Assembly: GCF_019417665.1 (NCBI RefSeq)
Contig: NZ_DXUU01000003.1
Span: forward strand, 1 to 64,000
Reading direction: 5' to 3'
DNA from: Ruminococcus sp.
GTDB lineage: Bacteria > Bacillota > Clostridia > Oscillospirales > Ruminococcaceae
DNA: 64,000 bases
This document shows, one piece after another, positions 8,012-16,439 of the stretch. Each line of letters begins with the position of its first letter. The stretch's first letter is position 1. A program made the translations under genes and the position numbers. The notes under the pieces were generated by a model. That model saw nothing but the letters and a program-made list of their open reading frames with translations. It was not told the DNA's origin and searched no databases.

Positions 8012-9091
8012 TCAATCCAACACCATCAAATGCTTCGGCGCCTTTGTCAGATTTTCGCAGCCATCCTCCCGGATCACCACAAAATCCTCGATCCGCACGC
8101 CAAATTCACCCGGCAAATAAATACCCGGTTCTACAGTCACCACATTGCCCGGCTCCAATACTCTCTGAGAGCCTGGCGAAGCATTGGGATACTCATGGAT
8201 CTCCAGACCTACGCCGTGTCCCAGGGAATGCCCGAAATTCACACCATAGCCTGCCTCTTCTATCACATCCCGTGCGCATTTATCCAGTTCCCTGCCGGTC
8301 ATACCTGCCTTTGCTGCACGCAGCGCCGCCGCCTGTGCCAGATAAACCGTTTCATACACCATCTGCATTTTTTCGCTGGGCTGTCCCACACAGACAGTCC
8401 GTGTCATATCACTGTGATAACCGTCCACAGTTGCGCCATAATCCATGAGTACAAAGTCGCCCTCCTGCACCAGCCGGTCGGCCGATGGTACTCCATGAGG
8501 CATAGAAGTTGCTGTACCTGTCAGGGCAATGGTAGGGAAAGACTCCCCGTCTGAACCGTGCTCCATCATAGTCTGGTTCAGCCGCAGCATCACATCCCGC
8601 TCCGACACGCCCGGACGCAAAAATGTCAGGATATCCTCAAAAGCAATTTCCGCAATACGTTGTGCTGACCGGATCTTCTCTATTTCTTCATCGGATTTCA
8701 CTGTGCGGCAATCGTAAATGACACGGCTCAATGTGTCACTGCAATCCAGCTGTACCTGACTTCCCAGATCCTTTTTCAGCTTGGAAAACTGGCTGAGCGT
8801 CATGGTCATGGATTCCATAGAAAGGGTATGTGCATGGTGCTTCTGGAGCAGTTCCCGGATCTGTTCCTGCAAATCATGCTGTTCGATTACAGTACAGTCC
8901 TTCACACACTGCTTCGCCTTTTCAATATACCGAAAATCAATGAGCAAATATGCTGCATCCCGGAAACAGAGCACTGTTCCCGCAGAGGACTGCATTCCCG
9001 TAAAATACCGCCGGTTCACATCCGACTGGATCAGCGCAGCGTCTGTTTCCGGGGGAAGTTTTTGCATCAACACTGCAATTCGACTCATCAT
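8012..9091 (-). CDS. pepP: Xaa-Pro aminopeptidase, M24 family
   Basis: This 359-residue cytosolic metallopeptidase should remove the N-terminal residue from peptides with proline in position two. It has a creatinase-type N-terminal domain (SDVNRRYFTGMQSSAG) and a pita-bread catalytic domain with the expected two-metal ligands: Asp and Asp in VLMDYGATVDGYHSDMTRT, His in GHSLGHGVGLEIHE, and Glu in VEPGIY and RIEDFVVI. Two adjacent ATGs are possible starts; GAGGTG lies seven bases before the first. It sits eleven bases after aroQ and forms an operon with yqeG-aroQ. In Firmicutes this peptidase is commonly next to efp, as here. Confidence 0.93.
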   Translation of the reverse strand: MMSRIAVLMQKLPPETDAALIQSDVNRRYFTGMQSSAGTVLCFRDAAYLLIDFRYIEKAKQCVKDCTVIEQHDLQEQIRELLQKHHAHTLSMESMTMTLSQFSKLKKDLGSQVQLDCSDTLSRVIYDCRTVKSDEEIEKIRSAQRIAEIAFEDILTFLRPGVSERDVMLRLNQTMMEHGSDGESFPTIALTGTATSMPHGVPSADRLVQEGDFVLMDYGATVDGYHSDMTRTVCVGQPSEKMQMVYETVYLAQAAALRAAKAGMTGRELDKCARDVIEEAGYGVNFGHSLGHGVGLEIHEYPNASPGSQRVLEPGNVVTVEPGIYLPGEFGVRIEDFVVIREDGCENLTKAPKHLMVLD

Positions 9092-9102
9092 GTCCGTTCA
9101 CC

Positions 9103-9534
9103 TCACATTTCAGAAAGTGCCTGAAGCGCCAGAAAATAGCCGTTGATGCCGAACCCGGCAATAGTTCCGGCGCAGACCGGACTGAGCACCGAATGGGAAC
9201 GGAACTCGTCTCTGGCATAGATGTTGCTGATATGTACCTCTACGCAGGGAATGCGGATATCATGAATGGCATCGTGAATGGCATAGCTATAATGCGTATA
9301 TGCACCAGCATTGATCACAACACCGTCAAAAGTATGCCGTGCCGCATGGAGCTTGTCAATAATCGCACCCTCGTGGTTGGACTGGAAGATCTCACACTCC
9401 AGTCCCAACCCCTCTGCACGATCCAGGATCTGACGGTTCAGATCGGCAAAAGTGGTGTTGCCGTATACGCCCGGTTCCCGTTCGCCCAGCAGATTCAGAT
9501 TCGGTCCGTGGATCACCAATACTTTTTTGATCAT
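9103..9534 (-). CDS. aroQ: 3-dehydroquinate dehydratase, type II
   Basis: This 143-residue enzyme dehydrates 3-dehydroquinate to 3-dehydroshikimate in the shikimate pathway. Family motifs are all present: GPNLNLLGEREPGVYG with the lid Arg and catalytic Tyr region, FQSNHEGAIID, INAGAYTHYSYAIHDAI, VEVHISNIYARDEFR and AGFGINGYFLAL. Length is normal. The ATG at 9534 is chosen because it begins MIKKVLVIHGPNLN and AAGGAG precedes it by ten bases; the Lys-rich upstream extension belongs to the yqeG end. It follows yqeG with a one-base gap. Confidence 0.95.
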   Translation of the reverse strand: MIKKVLVIHGPNLNLLGEREPGVYGNTTFADLNRQILDRAEGLGLECEIFQSNHEGAIIDKLHAARHTFDGVVINAGAYTHYSYAIHDAIHDIRIPCVEVHISNIYARDEFRSHSVLSPVCAGTIAGFGINGYFLALQALSEM

Positions 9535-9535
9535 A

Positions 9536-10045
9536 TCAATCGACTCCTTCTTCTTTTTCTTCATAAATTTTCCGTGGCAAAAACGGCATTTCCAGCTTCC
9601 GCTTCACCTTGAAAAACGTTGTCTTTTCCATCTCCATGGGGAATACAAAAATGCACGGGATCCGGAACAGATTTGCCCCCAGCACGTCCGTGAAGATCTG
9701 ATCTCCCACTGCGGCAACTTCCTTCCGGGACAGTCCCATTTTCCGCACTGCCTCCCGGTATCCCTTGGACAAAGGCTTTTTTCCCTCACACACAAAATCC
9801 AGCCCCAGCCGCTTAGCAAAAGGTTCCACCCGTGGGGGATGATTATTGGACACCAGACACAAAGAAATCCCTGCAGCCTGCATTCCTGTCACCCACGCCT
9901 CCACACCAGGGGCAGGTGTGGGATTATCGTGAGTGGTAAGGGTGTTGTCAATATCTAGTAAAAGTCCTTTTACGCCCAGGGTATCCAGCAGTTGGGGCGT
10001 AATATCGCATACGCTGCGCAGTGCGATCTTTGTCCGAAACAGCAT
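9536..10045 (-). CDS. yqeG: YqeG family HAD IIIA-type phosphatase
   Basis: This 169-residue HAD-superfamily protein shows motif I as LLLDIDNTLTTHD, motif II as LVSNN, the Lys of motif III in EGKKPLSKGY and motif IV as VGDQIFTDVLGAN. In Bacillus the yqeG gene belongs to a cluster with yqeH, aroE, yhbY, nadD, yqeK and rsfS; here it stands apart from those genes, which lie several kb upstream, and is fused transcriptionally to aroQ and pepP. Substrate is unknown. A -10-like TATAAT lies upstream near 10,100, with no convincing -35. Confidence 0.9.
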   Translation of the reverse strand: MLFRTKIALRSVCDITPQLLDTLGVKGLLLDIDNTLTTHDNPTPAPGVEAWVTGMQAAGISLCLVSNNHPPRVEPFAKRLGLDFVCEGKKPLSKGYREAVRKMGLSRKEVAAVGDQIFTDVLGANLFRIPCIFVFPMEMEKTTFFKVKRKLEMPFLPRKIYEEKEEGVD

Positions 10046-10146
10046 GGCTGTCCCTCCTTATATCCGAATAGAGGGACAGCAAGTCCCCTAATAGTATCAT
10101 TATACTCTCATTTCCCTGCCGGAAATGTCGAAAATGCGCATACTGC

Positions 10147-10180
10147 AAAAAACGGGCGCACTCTTCTCAAGTGCGCCCGC
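10147..10180 (-). terminator. Intrinsic terminator of rpsU
   Basis: Read leftwards, CGGGCGCACT and AGTGCGCCCG form a ten-pair GC-rich stem followed by TTTTTT. It lies about 25 bases after the rpsU stop, making rpsU a single-gene transcript. Confidence 0.93.
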
Positions 10181-10204
10181 ATGCTGTGTATCGCAATGAT
10201 TTTA

Positions 10205-10378
10205 TTAATACTTGCGCTTACGAGCAGCTTCAGACTTCTTCTTACGCTTTACCGAAGGCTTTTCGTAATGCTCTCTCTTACGAACTTCAGCGATAACGCC
10301 GTCCTTCGCACAAGATCTCTTAAAGCGCTTCAGAGCGGTGTCCAAAGACTCGTTCTTACCAACGCGAACTTCTGCCAC
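10205..10378 (-). CDS. rpsU: 30S ribosomal protein S21
   Basis: This encodes 57 residues, beginning [20 protein letters not shown] after the start and ending in a Lys/Arg-rich tail ([14 protein letters not shown]), exactly the S21 pattern. S21 sits on the 30S platform near the 3' end of 16S rRNA and helps initiation. The start is GTG, with GGGAGGG eight bases before it; the ATG three bases closer to the Shine-Dalgarno is followed at once by TAA in its own frame. The gene has its own strong promoter, a leader of about 150 bases and its own terminator. Confidence 0.97.
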   Translation of the reverse strand: MAEVRVGKNESLDTALKRFKRSCAKDGVIAEVRKREHYEKPSVKRKKKSEAARKRKY

Positions 10379-10526
10379 TTACATTTCCCTCCCTTTGCCA
10401 CTACGGCAGAGGCTAATTTTCCATCTGACCCAAGGTCAGACTTCCAATCTATATCACCAGAATCCTGCATAAAACAGGATATCGGGGACTAGCTCCATCT
10501 GTCACCAGCAAACATTTTTTGCAATG
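10379..10526 (-). promoter_or_regulatory. Structured 5' leader of rpsU
   Basis: About 150 transcribed bases precede the S21 start. Read leftwards they contain three clear hairpins: ATCCTG-TTTTATG-CAGGAT, GTCTGACC-TTG-GGTCAGAT, and a CTGCC/GGCA(A)AG element next to the Shine-Dalgarno. A leader this long and folded before a single ribosomal-protein gene suggests autoregulation by S21 or another control. I cannot match it to a named RNA family. Confidence 0.5.
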
Positions 10527-10532
10527 TAATCT

Positions 10533-10561
10533 ATTATAGCATGTCTCACAGAATTTGTCAA
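10533..10561 (-). promoter_or_regulatory. Strong sigma-A promoter of rpsU
   Basis: Read leftwards: TTGACA, 17 bases, TATAAT, with TGC directly before the -10 (extended -10). This is a consensus match at every key base. Confidence 0.95.
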
Positions 10562-10590
10562 GCAGTTTTTTCGAAAAACTTATCTTTTTG

Positions 10591-13002
10591 TTATTTTACC
10601 ACAAAATTGACCAGTTTCTTTGGTACATAAATTTGTTTCATGATCGTTTTGCCCTCGACAGCTTCTGCAATCTTCGGTTCTGCGGCTGCCTGTGCCAGAA
10701 CGACATCCTTCTCTGCATCAGCAGCAATTTCCAGCTTTGCACGAACTTTGCCGTTGATCTGTACCACGATCTCAATGGTATCATCCACGCACAGCGCCTC
10801 ATCATAGGTCACCCATTCCTGTTCGCTGAGTACGCCCTCACAGCCGATGACCTGATACAGTTCCTCCGAAATATGAGGTGCAAAGGGATACAGCAGCACC
10901 AGGAAGTCACGGAATTCCTTCTTTGTGATAGAACCAACTGTGTAGATATCATTGAGCAATGTCATCATTGCCGCAATGGCAGTGTTGAACTTCATGGCTT
11001 CGATATCCTCAGAGACTTTCTTAATGGTCTTGTGCATATTGGATCTCAGCCCATCGCTGTAGCTGTCACTATCCACCAGCTTGTCCTGCAATGCCCAGAT
11101 ACGGTCAATGAAACGCTTGCAGCCCTTCACGCTGTTGTCACTCCAGGGTGCAGCCTTTTCATAGTCACCCATGAAGAGGACATACAGCCGAAGCACATCT
11201 GCGCCGTAGACATCCACCACATCGTTAGGGTCAACGACATTGCCTCTGGACTTGGACATCTTTTCTCCATCCGGTCCCAGGATCAGACCCTGTGCCGTTC
11301 TCTTGGCATAAGGCTCAGATGTGGGAACCAATCCCAGATCATATAGGAACTTGTGCCAGAAACGAGAATAGATCATGTGTCGTGTCACATGTTCCATGCC
11401 GCCGTTGTACCAATCGACAGGCATCCAGTATTTCAAAGCTTCCTGGCTGGCGAATTCCTTGTCGTTGTTGGGGTCACAATAGCGCAGGAAGTACCAGGAC
11501 GAACCTGCCCACTGGGGCATCGTGTCAGTCTCACGCTTTGCAGCACCACCGCACTTCGGGCACTTGCAGTTCACAAAGGAATCGATCTTTGCCAGTGGAC
11601 TTTCACCATCTGTACCCGGCTCAAAATTCTCCACCGGCGGCAAACGCAGGGGCAATTCCTCATAGGGCACAGCCACCATGCCGCATGTCGGACAGTGTAC
11701 AATGGGAATCGGCTCGCCCCAATATCTCTGACGGTTAAATGCCCAGTCTTTCATCTTGTACTGAACGCCCTTTTCACCGCAGCCCTTTTCCTCCAGGATC
11801 TCCAGCATTTTGGCTATGGCATCCTTCTTGTTGGTGATACCATTGAGCACACCGGAGTTGACCATTTCGCCGTCGCCGGTATATGCTTCCTTAGAGATAT
11901 CGCCGCCCTTGATAACCTCGATAATATCAATGCCAAACTTCTTGGCAAACTCATAGTCACGGGTATCATGTGCCGGTACTGCCATAATGGCGCCGGTGCC
12001 ATAACCCATCATAACATAGTCCGAAATGTAAATGGGAATTTCCTTGCCGGTAATGGGGTTGATACCGGTCAGTCCCTGGATTTTCACACCAGTTTTGTCC
12101 TTGACCAGCTGCGTCCGCTCGAATTCACTCTTCTTAGCACACTCCGCCTTATAGGCGTCCAGTGCGTCGATATTGGCAATACTGTCCCGGTATTTCTGGA
12201 TCATGGGATGCTCCGGTGCAATGACCATGAATGTCACGCCATAGAGGGTATCCGGACGAGTGGTGTAAATACGCAGTGTCTCATCATGCTCCTTGATAGA
12301 AAAGTTCACGAATGCACCAGTGGATTTGCCGATCCAGTTTTCCTGCTGGAGCTTTACATTGGGCAGATAATCTACCTCTTTCAGTCCCTCCAGGAGTTTA
12401 TCCGCATATTCGGTAATGCGCAGATACCAGACTTCCTTTGTCTTCTGAACAATGTCGCTGTGGCAGATATCGCACTTGCCGCCCTGGGAGTCCTCGTTAG
12501 AGAGAACAACCTTACAGCTAGGGCAGTAATTTACCATGGTCTTATCCCGGAACACCAGCCCGTTTTCAAACATTTTCAAGAAAATCCACTGGGTCCACTT
12601 GTAATAATCCTCATCTGTGGTATCGATCACACGTGACCAGTCGAAAGAGAAGCCCACATGCTTCAGCTGACCAGTAAATTTCTCGATGTTATTATCTGTT
12701 ACGATTCTCGGATGCACACCGGTTTTGATGGCGGTATTTTCTGTAGGCAGACCGTAGGCATCGAAGCCGATGGGAAACAGGACATTATAGCCCTGCATCC
12801 GGCGTTTCCGGCTGACAACCTCCAGACCGGAATATGCCTTAATGTGTCCCACGTGCATACCGTGTCCCGACGGATAGGGAAACTCTACCAGCGCATAAAA
12901 TTTTGGCTTGGTATGATCCTCGTTGGCACGGAATGTACCGTGTTCCTCCCAGTATTTCTGCCACTTAGGTTCCACAGCGGCAAAATCGTATTTGTTGCTC
13001 AT
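10591..13002 (-). CDS. leuS: Leucyl-tRNA synthetase
   Basis: This 803-residue class I synthetase charges tRNA-Leu. The HIGH element is GHGMHVGHIK within FPYPSGHGMHVGHIKAYSGL, a large editing (CP1) domain follows (about residues 220-420), zinc-binding cysteines occur in CPSCKVVLSNEDSQGGKCDIC, and the KMSKS loop is GEKMSKSRGNVVDPNDVV. The C-terminal anticodon and extension domains end in IYVPKKLVNFVVK. The ATG at 13002 is chosen because AAAGGA lies nine bases ahead; the in-frame ATG three codons earlier abuts that site. Only 23 bases separate it from the upstream gene, so there is no room for a leucine T-box directly before it; it must be read from the long upstream transcript. Confidence 0.98.
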   Translation of the reverse strand: MSNKYDFAAVEPKWQKYWEEHGTFRANEDHTKPKFYALVEFPYPSGHGMHVGHIKAYSGLEVVSRKRRMQGYNVLFPIGFDAYGLPTENTAIKTGVHPRIVTDNNIEKFTGQLKHVGFSFDWSRVIDTTDEDYYKWTQWIFLKMFENGLVFRDKTMVNYCPSCKVVLSNEDSQGGKCDICHSDIVQKTKEVWYLRITEYADKLLEGLKEVDYLPNVKLQQENWIGKSTGAFVNFSIKEHDETLRIYTTRPDTLYGVTFMVIAPEHPMIQKYRDSIANIDALDAYKAECAKKSEFERTQLVKDKTGVKIQGLTGINPITGKEIPIYISDYVMMGYGTGAIMAVPAHDTRDYEFAKKFGIDIIEVIKGGDISKEAYTGDGEMVNSGVLNGITNKKDAIAKMLEILEEKGCGEKGVQYKMKDWAFNRQRYWGEPIPIVHCPTCGMVAVPYEELPLRLPPVENFEPGTDGESPLAKIDSFVNCKCPKCGGAAKRETDTMPQWAGSSWYFLRYCDPNNDKEFASQEALKYWMPVDWYNGGMEHVTRHMIYSRFWHKFLYDLGLVPTSEPYAKRTAQGLILGPDGEKMSKSRGNVVDPNDVVDVYGADVLRLYVLFMGDYEKAAPWSDNSVKGCKRFIDRIWALQDKLVDSDSYSDGLRSNMHKTIKKVSEDIEAMKFNTAIAAMMTLLNDIYTVGSITKKEFRDFLVLLYPFAPHISEELYQVIGCEGVLSEQEWVTYDEALCVDDTIEIVVQINGKVRAKLEIAADAEKDVVLAQAAAEPKIAEAVEGKTIMKQIYVPKKLVNFVVK

Positions 13003-13025
13003 GTATATCATTCCTTTTATTATAT

Positions 13026-13811
13026 TTACTCGTCTTTATATTCCCATTTGTCTTCCGATGCGAGTTCCACCAGCTGCTGGTAGATCTCATCCCGTGTAAA
13101 TGGGTAATTTATCAGAAAGCCATAATGATAGCGTTCTCTTGTTATTGTATTGTAAATCTCCCTATTGTCGTTGGAAAATACAACATATACTGCAAAAGCA
13201 ACACCATTCCAGTAATCATTCTTCTCTTCCGCAGAAAAATTACAAAAGGGGCGAAGCGCACCAATACCACTGTAAAGCGCATAGATTTCATCCGCCTTTT
13301 CCGATAGATTATCCTTTGAAAAATCCACCGTAATATTTCCATTTTCGCCAAAGCTGTCATAAATATTATCAGAATGCCAAGGTTGGTCATTTATGGTATT
13401 TTCAAAATAGCGGAAATCTGTACTTACTACTCTTGTAGGAATTTTATGTTCTATGCAGTAGTCCAGCCATACTGTGGCTTCATAATTATCACCCATGAAA
13501 TACTCCGGAAACTCGTAAATAAACGGTATGAGGTCATTCCATCCAGCTTTTGACCAACCAACATTTACCTCAAACTCCAGATCTGGATTTTCTTTCGGTG
13601 AAACAGTATATGTTTTCTCACGGATGCTTTCCGCACTGCTGTCACAAATTACAAATTTCTCCTGATATTTTTGTTCCAGCTGATAACAGACACGCCATCC
13701 GCTTTTCAGCGAAGAAAGCCGGAACGCCTCCATTAACGCAATCCCCAGTATGCATCCAAATATAATACAGGCGTTTCTTTTGAAATTTCTATTTTTTCTG
13801 TTACTTTCCAA
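13026..13811 (-). CDS. Membrane-anchored protein of unknown function
   Basis: This encodes 261 residues that I do not recognise. A basic N-terminus (MESNRKNRNFKRN) and one hydrophobic helix (about residues 14-30, ACIIFGCILGIALMEA) anchor an extracellular domain rich in aromatic and acidic residues, with segments such as DLEFEVNVGWSKAGWND and HYGFLINYPFTRDEIYQQL. Six or so cysteines are scattered without an obvious motif. The start is TTG, overlapping the end of the upstream gene by eleven bases, with AAGG six bases before it; this start is supported because it puts the membrane anchor at the right place. Cotranscribed with leuS. Confidence 0.6.
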   Translation of the reverse strand: MESNRKNRNFKRNACIIFGCILGIALMEAFRLSSLKSGWRVCYQLEQKYQEKFVICDSSAESIREKTYTVSPKENPDLEFEVNVGWSKAGWNDLIPFIYEFPEYFMGDNYEATVWLDYCIEHKIPTRVVSTDFRYFENTINDQPWHSDNIYDSFGENGNITVDFSKDNLSEKADEIYALYSGIGALRPFCNFSAEEKNDYWNGVAFAVYVVFSNDNREIYNTITRERYHYGFLINYPFTRDEIYQQLVELASEDKWEYKDE

Positions 13812-14127
13812 AGTAAGCCTTCACATTCTTCTCAAACACCAGTACAGCCGCAGCGCCTACATCCAGCAGACCTTCCAGCAGATACAGCCACTGGCTGCCG
13901 AAATTGCTGATATTGTTTCCCACATGCATCAAAAACATGATCGTCAGGAACACCGCCACAATATAGTTGATATACGGCACACGGCTCAGCATCAGCACCA
14001 ATGCCACAACAGACACGATCAGCATGATCAGGTTTGACGCACTGAATCCCAGAAGCAGGTTCAGTACCGATTTCACGATCAGATACAAACCGATCCCAAA
14101 GACCCATTTCTTCCCGGTTTCTGCCAT
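13801..14127 (-). CDS. Small four-helix membrane protein, unknown function
   Basis: This 108-residue protein has a short basic N-terminus (MAETGKKW) and about four transmembrane segments covering most of its length (around residues 8-25, 30-48, 50-68 and 82-98), ending in FEKNVKAYFGK. I cannot assign a family. The ATG at 14127 is preferred over one three codons earlier because AAGGATGAG lies at the right distance. It lies between rsfS and the TTG-started unknown gene, overlapping the latter, so the two unknown genes are translationally coupled inside a housekeeping operon. Confidence 0.65.
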   Translation of the reverse strand: MAETGKKWVFGIGLYLIVKSVLNLLLGFSASNLIMLIVSVVALVLMLSRVPYINYIVAVFLTIMFLMHVGNNISNFGSQWLYLLEGLLDVGAAAVLVFEKNVKAYFGK

Positions 14128-14165
14128 AGTTCTCATCCTTTCTCAAAAAAGAGACAGAGCTGCGC

Positions 14166-14534
14166 TCAGCAGCCCTCCTGCTTTGTCCACGCCGAAATAT
14201 CCACCGGCTCGCCGTCTGCCCAGAGACGCTCCAACTGGTAGAAATTGCGGGTCTCTTTATAAAAAATATGCACGATGATATCAGAATAATCCAACACCAC
14301 CCAGTTAGAGCCGTTTCCACGTCCCTCCCGGTGTGTCGGTTCCTTTCCCTTTTGAGAAAGCTGATATTCCACTTCGTCCGCCAGCGTCCGGGTATGGGTC
14401 GTGCTGGTACCATTGGCAATGATAAAATAATCGCCAAGAATGGTCAGATCATTGACACGGAGCACCTTGATATCCTCTGCACGCTTACTGTCCAATGCTT
14501 TGACAATGGTTTCTAACATTTCCTGCTGCGTCAT
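14166..14534 (-). CDS. rsfS: Ribosomal silencing factor RsfS
   Basis: This 122-residue protein binds ribosomal protein L14 on the 50S subunit and blocks joining of the 30S subunit when nutrients are low. Family features: LRVNDLTILGDYFIIANGTS, THREGRGNGSNWVVLDYSDIIVHIF and ETRNFYQLERLW. Length is normal. In Firmicutes it usually follows nadD and yqeK; here an LCP-family gene has been placed between yqeK and rsfS. Confidence 0.95.
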   Translation of the reverse strand: MTQQEMLETIVKALDSKRAEDIKVLRVNDLTILGDYFIIANGTSTTHTRTLADEVEYQLSQKGKEPTHREGRGNGSNWVVLDYSDIIVHIFYKETRNFYQLERLWADGEPVDISAWTKQEGC

Positions 14535-14584
14535 AATAACTTCCTTTCTATATTGAAGATCACCTTAAAATGAAATCAATTGAT

Positions 14585-15826
14585 TTACTGCGCGCCATCC
14601 TCTGTATCACCCTCATGGATCTTTGACAAATTCTCCTGCGTGTCATCATAGGTAGTCGCCAGATACTCCCCTTCGGGAACAAGCTCCACAATGGTGCTCT
14701 CCTCCGGGTAGATCTCATTCTGATACGGTCGAAAATAGCCGTTCAGAAGATCAATGGTAGCAGACTTGTGGATGGAATAAACTGACTGGCTGCTCCCATC
14801 TCCCGGATAATAGGTAGAGCCCTCACCAGGTACCATAAAGACATTGACAGAATCCATGGTCAGCCGTGTGGAAGCAAAATCCGCCACCATACTGATCTGC
14901 TCCAGAGACAGATCCGTTGCGATCCACTGATTTTTATAGATCTTCTGCATAGCACTCATCAGTTCTGTCTGGCTCATATTCAGCATCTTCTCCATAGCTG
15001 CCGCCAAGAAGATGCGCTGTGCTTTCACACGACCGATATCCCCTTCGGTATATCCATGACGGAACCGAACAAACCACTCAGACTGCTGACCATCCAACAC
15101 CTGTTCTCCTGCCGGAAGCACTTTATCTGCTTCATAGATGATCTCCTCCGGCAATGTAATGGGAATCCCGCCGATGGAATCTACAATATTGGCAATATCA
15201 TTGCAGTTTAGCTTGACATAACAATCTACGTAGATACAGAAATTCTCTTCAATGGCATTGACCACACGCTGAATCGGCGTTACACCTGTCTCCTGACCGC
15301 TATGATAAATGCTGTTAAATTTTCCAGTAGAGTAGGACGCATAATCCGGCATATAAGAATCCCGGGGCACCTGTAGGATATTCATCGTCCCAGCGATCAA
15401 ATCGAACTGGAAGATCCAGTTGACATCAGAAAGCTCGCCGCTTTCATCCATTCCCAGGAAAAGAATGGTATACTGACCCTCGATCGTCTGCTCCAGATCC
15501 AGTCCATCATTCATATCCGAATCCAGATCACTTTTGAGATTCAGTGCAGATGCATCTGCTGAATCCACCTTGGAAAGCGTACCCTCACGTTCCACCAGGG
15601 GCTGCCATAGTTTCCAGTATTTCACAATAGAAACCTGCTGGGTCGTAACGGTATTACCCTCAACTTTTTCGTAGTTGATGATAGGCACATTGCATACCAT
15701 CAACAGAATCAGTACAATACTGACCGCAATACTGGCAACAATGACCACAATATCCCGCACACTGTTTTTCTTCTGTTTCGGTGTATAATATCCATATTCA
15801 TTTTGGGATCGTTTCTGCTTTCTCAT
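14585..15826 (-). CDS. LytR-CpsA-Psr (LCP) family cell-wall glycopolymer ligase
   Basis: This 413-residue membrane protein should transfer teichoic acid-like or capsular glycopolymers from a lipid carrier to peptidoglycan. A basic cytoplasmic start and one transmembrane helix (about residues 27-48, VVIVASIAVSIVLILLMV) precede the LCP domain, seen in TILFLGMDESGELSDVNWIF, ILQVPRDSYMPDY, the YVKLNCNDIANIVDSIGGI segment and FVRFRHGYTEGDIGRVKAQR. The conserved Arg and Asp residues are in place. The start is uncertain: ATG at 15826 is taken because an ATG at 15874 would overlap yqeK by 38 bases, though that one also has a GGAAG ahead of it. Confidence 0.88.
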   Translation of the reverse strand: MRKQKRSQNEYGYYTPKQKKNSVRDIVVIVASIAVSIVLILLMVCNVPIINYEKVEGNTVTTQQVSIVKYWKLWQPLVEREGTLSKVDSADASALNLKSDLDSDMNDGLDLEQTIEGQYTILFLGMDESGELSDVNWIFQFDLIAGTMNILQVPRDSYMPDYASYSTGKFNSIYHSGQETGVTPIQRVVNAIEENFCIYVDCYVKLNCNDIANIVDSIGGIPITLPEEIIYEADKVLPAGEQVLDGQQSEWFVRFRHGYTEGDIGRVKAQRIFLAAAMEKMLNMSQTELMSAMQKIYKNQWIATDLSLEQISMVADFASTRLTMDSVNVFMVPGEGSTYYPGDGSSQSVYSIHKSATIDLLNGYFRPYQNEIYPEESTIVELVPEGEYLATTYDDTQENLSKIHEGDTEDGAQ

Positions 15827-15836
15827 ACTGGTAAAT

Positions 15837-16421
15837 TCATCCTTCCTGCTGCTGGAGCTTTGTGACATATTCATTATACGCTTCCACAGTGTGATGGGGA
15901 ATCAGCGCCTCTCGCCGGAGCAGCTTCTGCAAAGAGATCTCTAGCCCATAGCACATTCCCTTTGCAAGGCTTTCCCTGGTTTTCTGTCGCATCACATCCA
16001 CGTCGGAATAATCCCGTTCCTCCGAGATCATATCCGCCAGATAGACGATTTGTTCCAGAACCGACATACCGGCTCTCCCAATGGTATGATACCGCACCGC
16101 ATAGAGAATATCCGGATCTGTCACGCCGAAAGTATCCCGAAGCATTTCTGCCCCGGCGATGCCGTGCCACACCTTAAACGCCTTGCGTTCCTCTTCACAC
16201 ACATCCAACGACGAGCGCATCATCAGGGTATACTGTACATCCCGGGGTTCTTCCTTGCAGATATCGTGAATCAACCCTGCAAAGCGTGCCTTTTCAGGAT
16301 CTACACCCCCAAAGCGTTCTGCCAGCGCTGCACTTGCCGCAGAGACATTGACCGAATGTGCAAAGCGTTTCGGTGAAAGATGCTGCTTCAGATACTGCCG
16401 ATATTCCTCGATATTTTCCAT
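15837..16421 (-). CDS. yqeK: YqeK family HD-domain diadenosine tetraphosphatase
   Basis: This 194-residue HD-domain protein is expected to split Ap4A symmetrically to two ADP. Metal ligands: FAHSVNVSAAS (His), AGLIHDICKEE (His-Asp pair), WHGIAGAE and RYHTIGRAGMSVLEQIVYLADMI. It lies 18 bases downstream of nadD, which is its usual neighbour. Length fits the family. The stop overlaps the region holding the LCP ribosome binding site. Confidence 0.93.
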   Translation of the reverse strand: MENIEEYRQYLKQHLSPKRFAHSVNVSAASAALAERFGGVDPEKARFAGLIHDICKEEPRDVQYTLMMRSSLDVCEEERKAFKVWHGIAGAEMLRDTFGVTDPDILYAVRYHTIGRAGMSVLEQIVYLADMISEERDYSDVDVMRQKTRESLAKGMCYGLEISLQKLLRREALIPHHTVEAYNEYVTKLQQQEG

Positions 16422-16439
16422 GCGAACGCAGTCTCCCTT

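Noticed and set aside
12980..13025. Leucine T-box or riboswitch before leuS
   Set aside because: Only 23 bases separate leuS from the upstream gene; there is no room for a leader.
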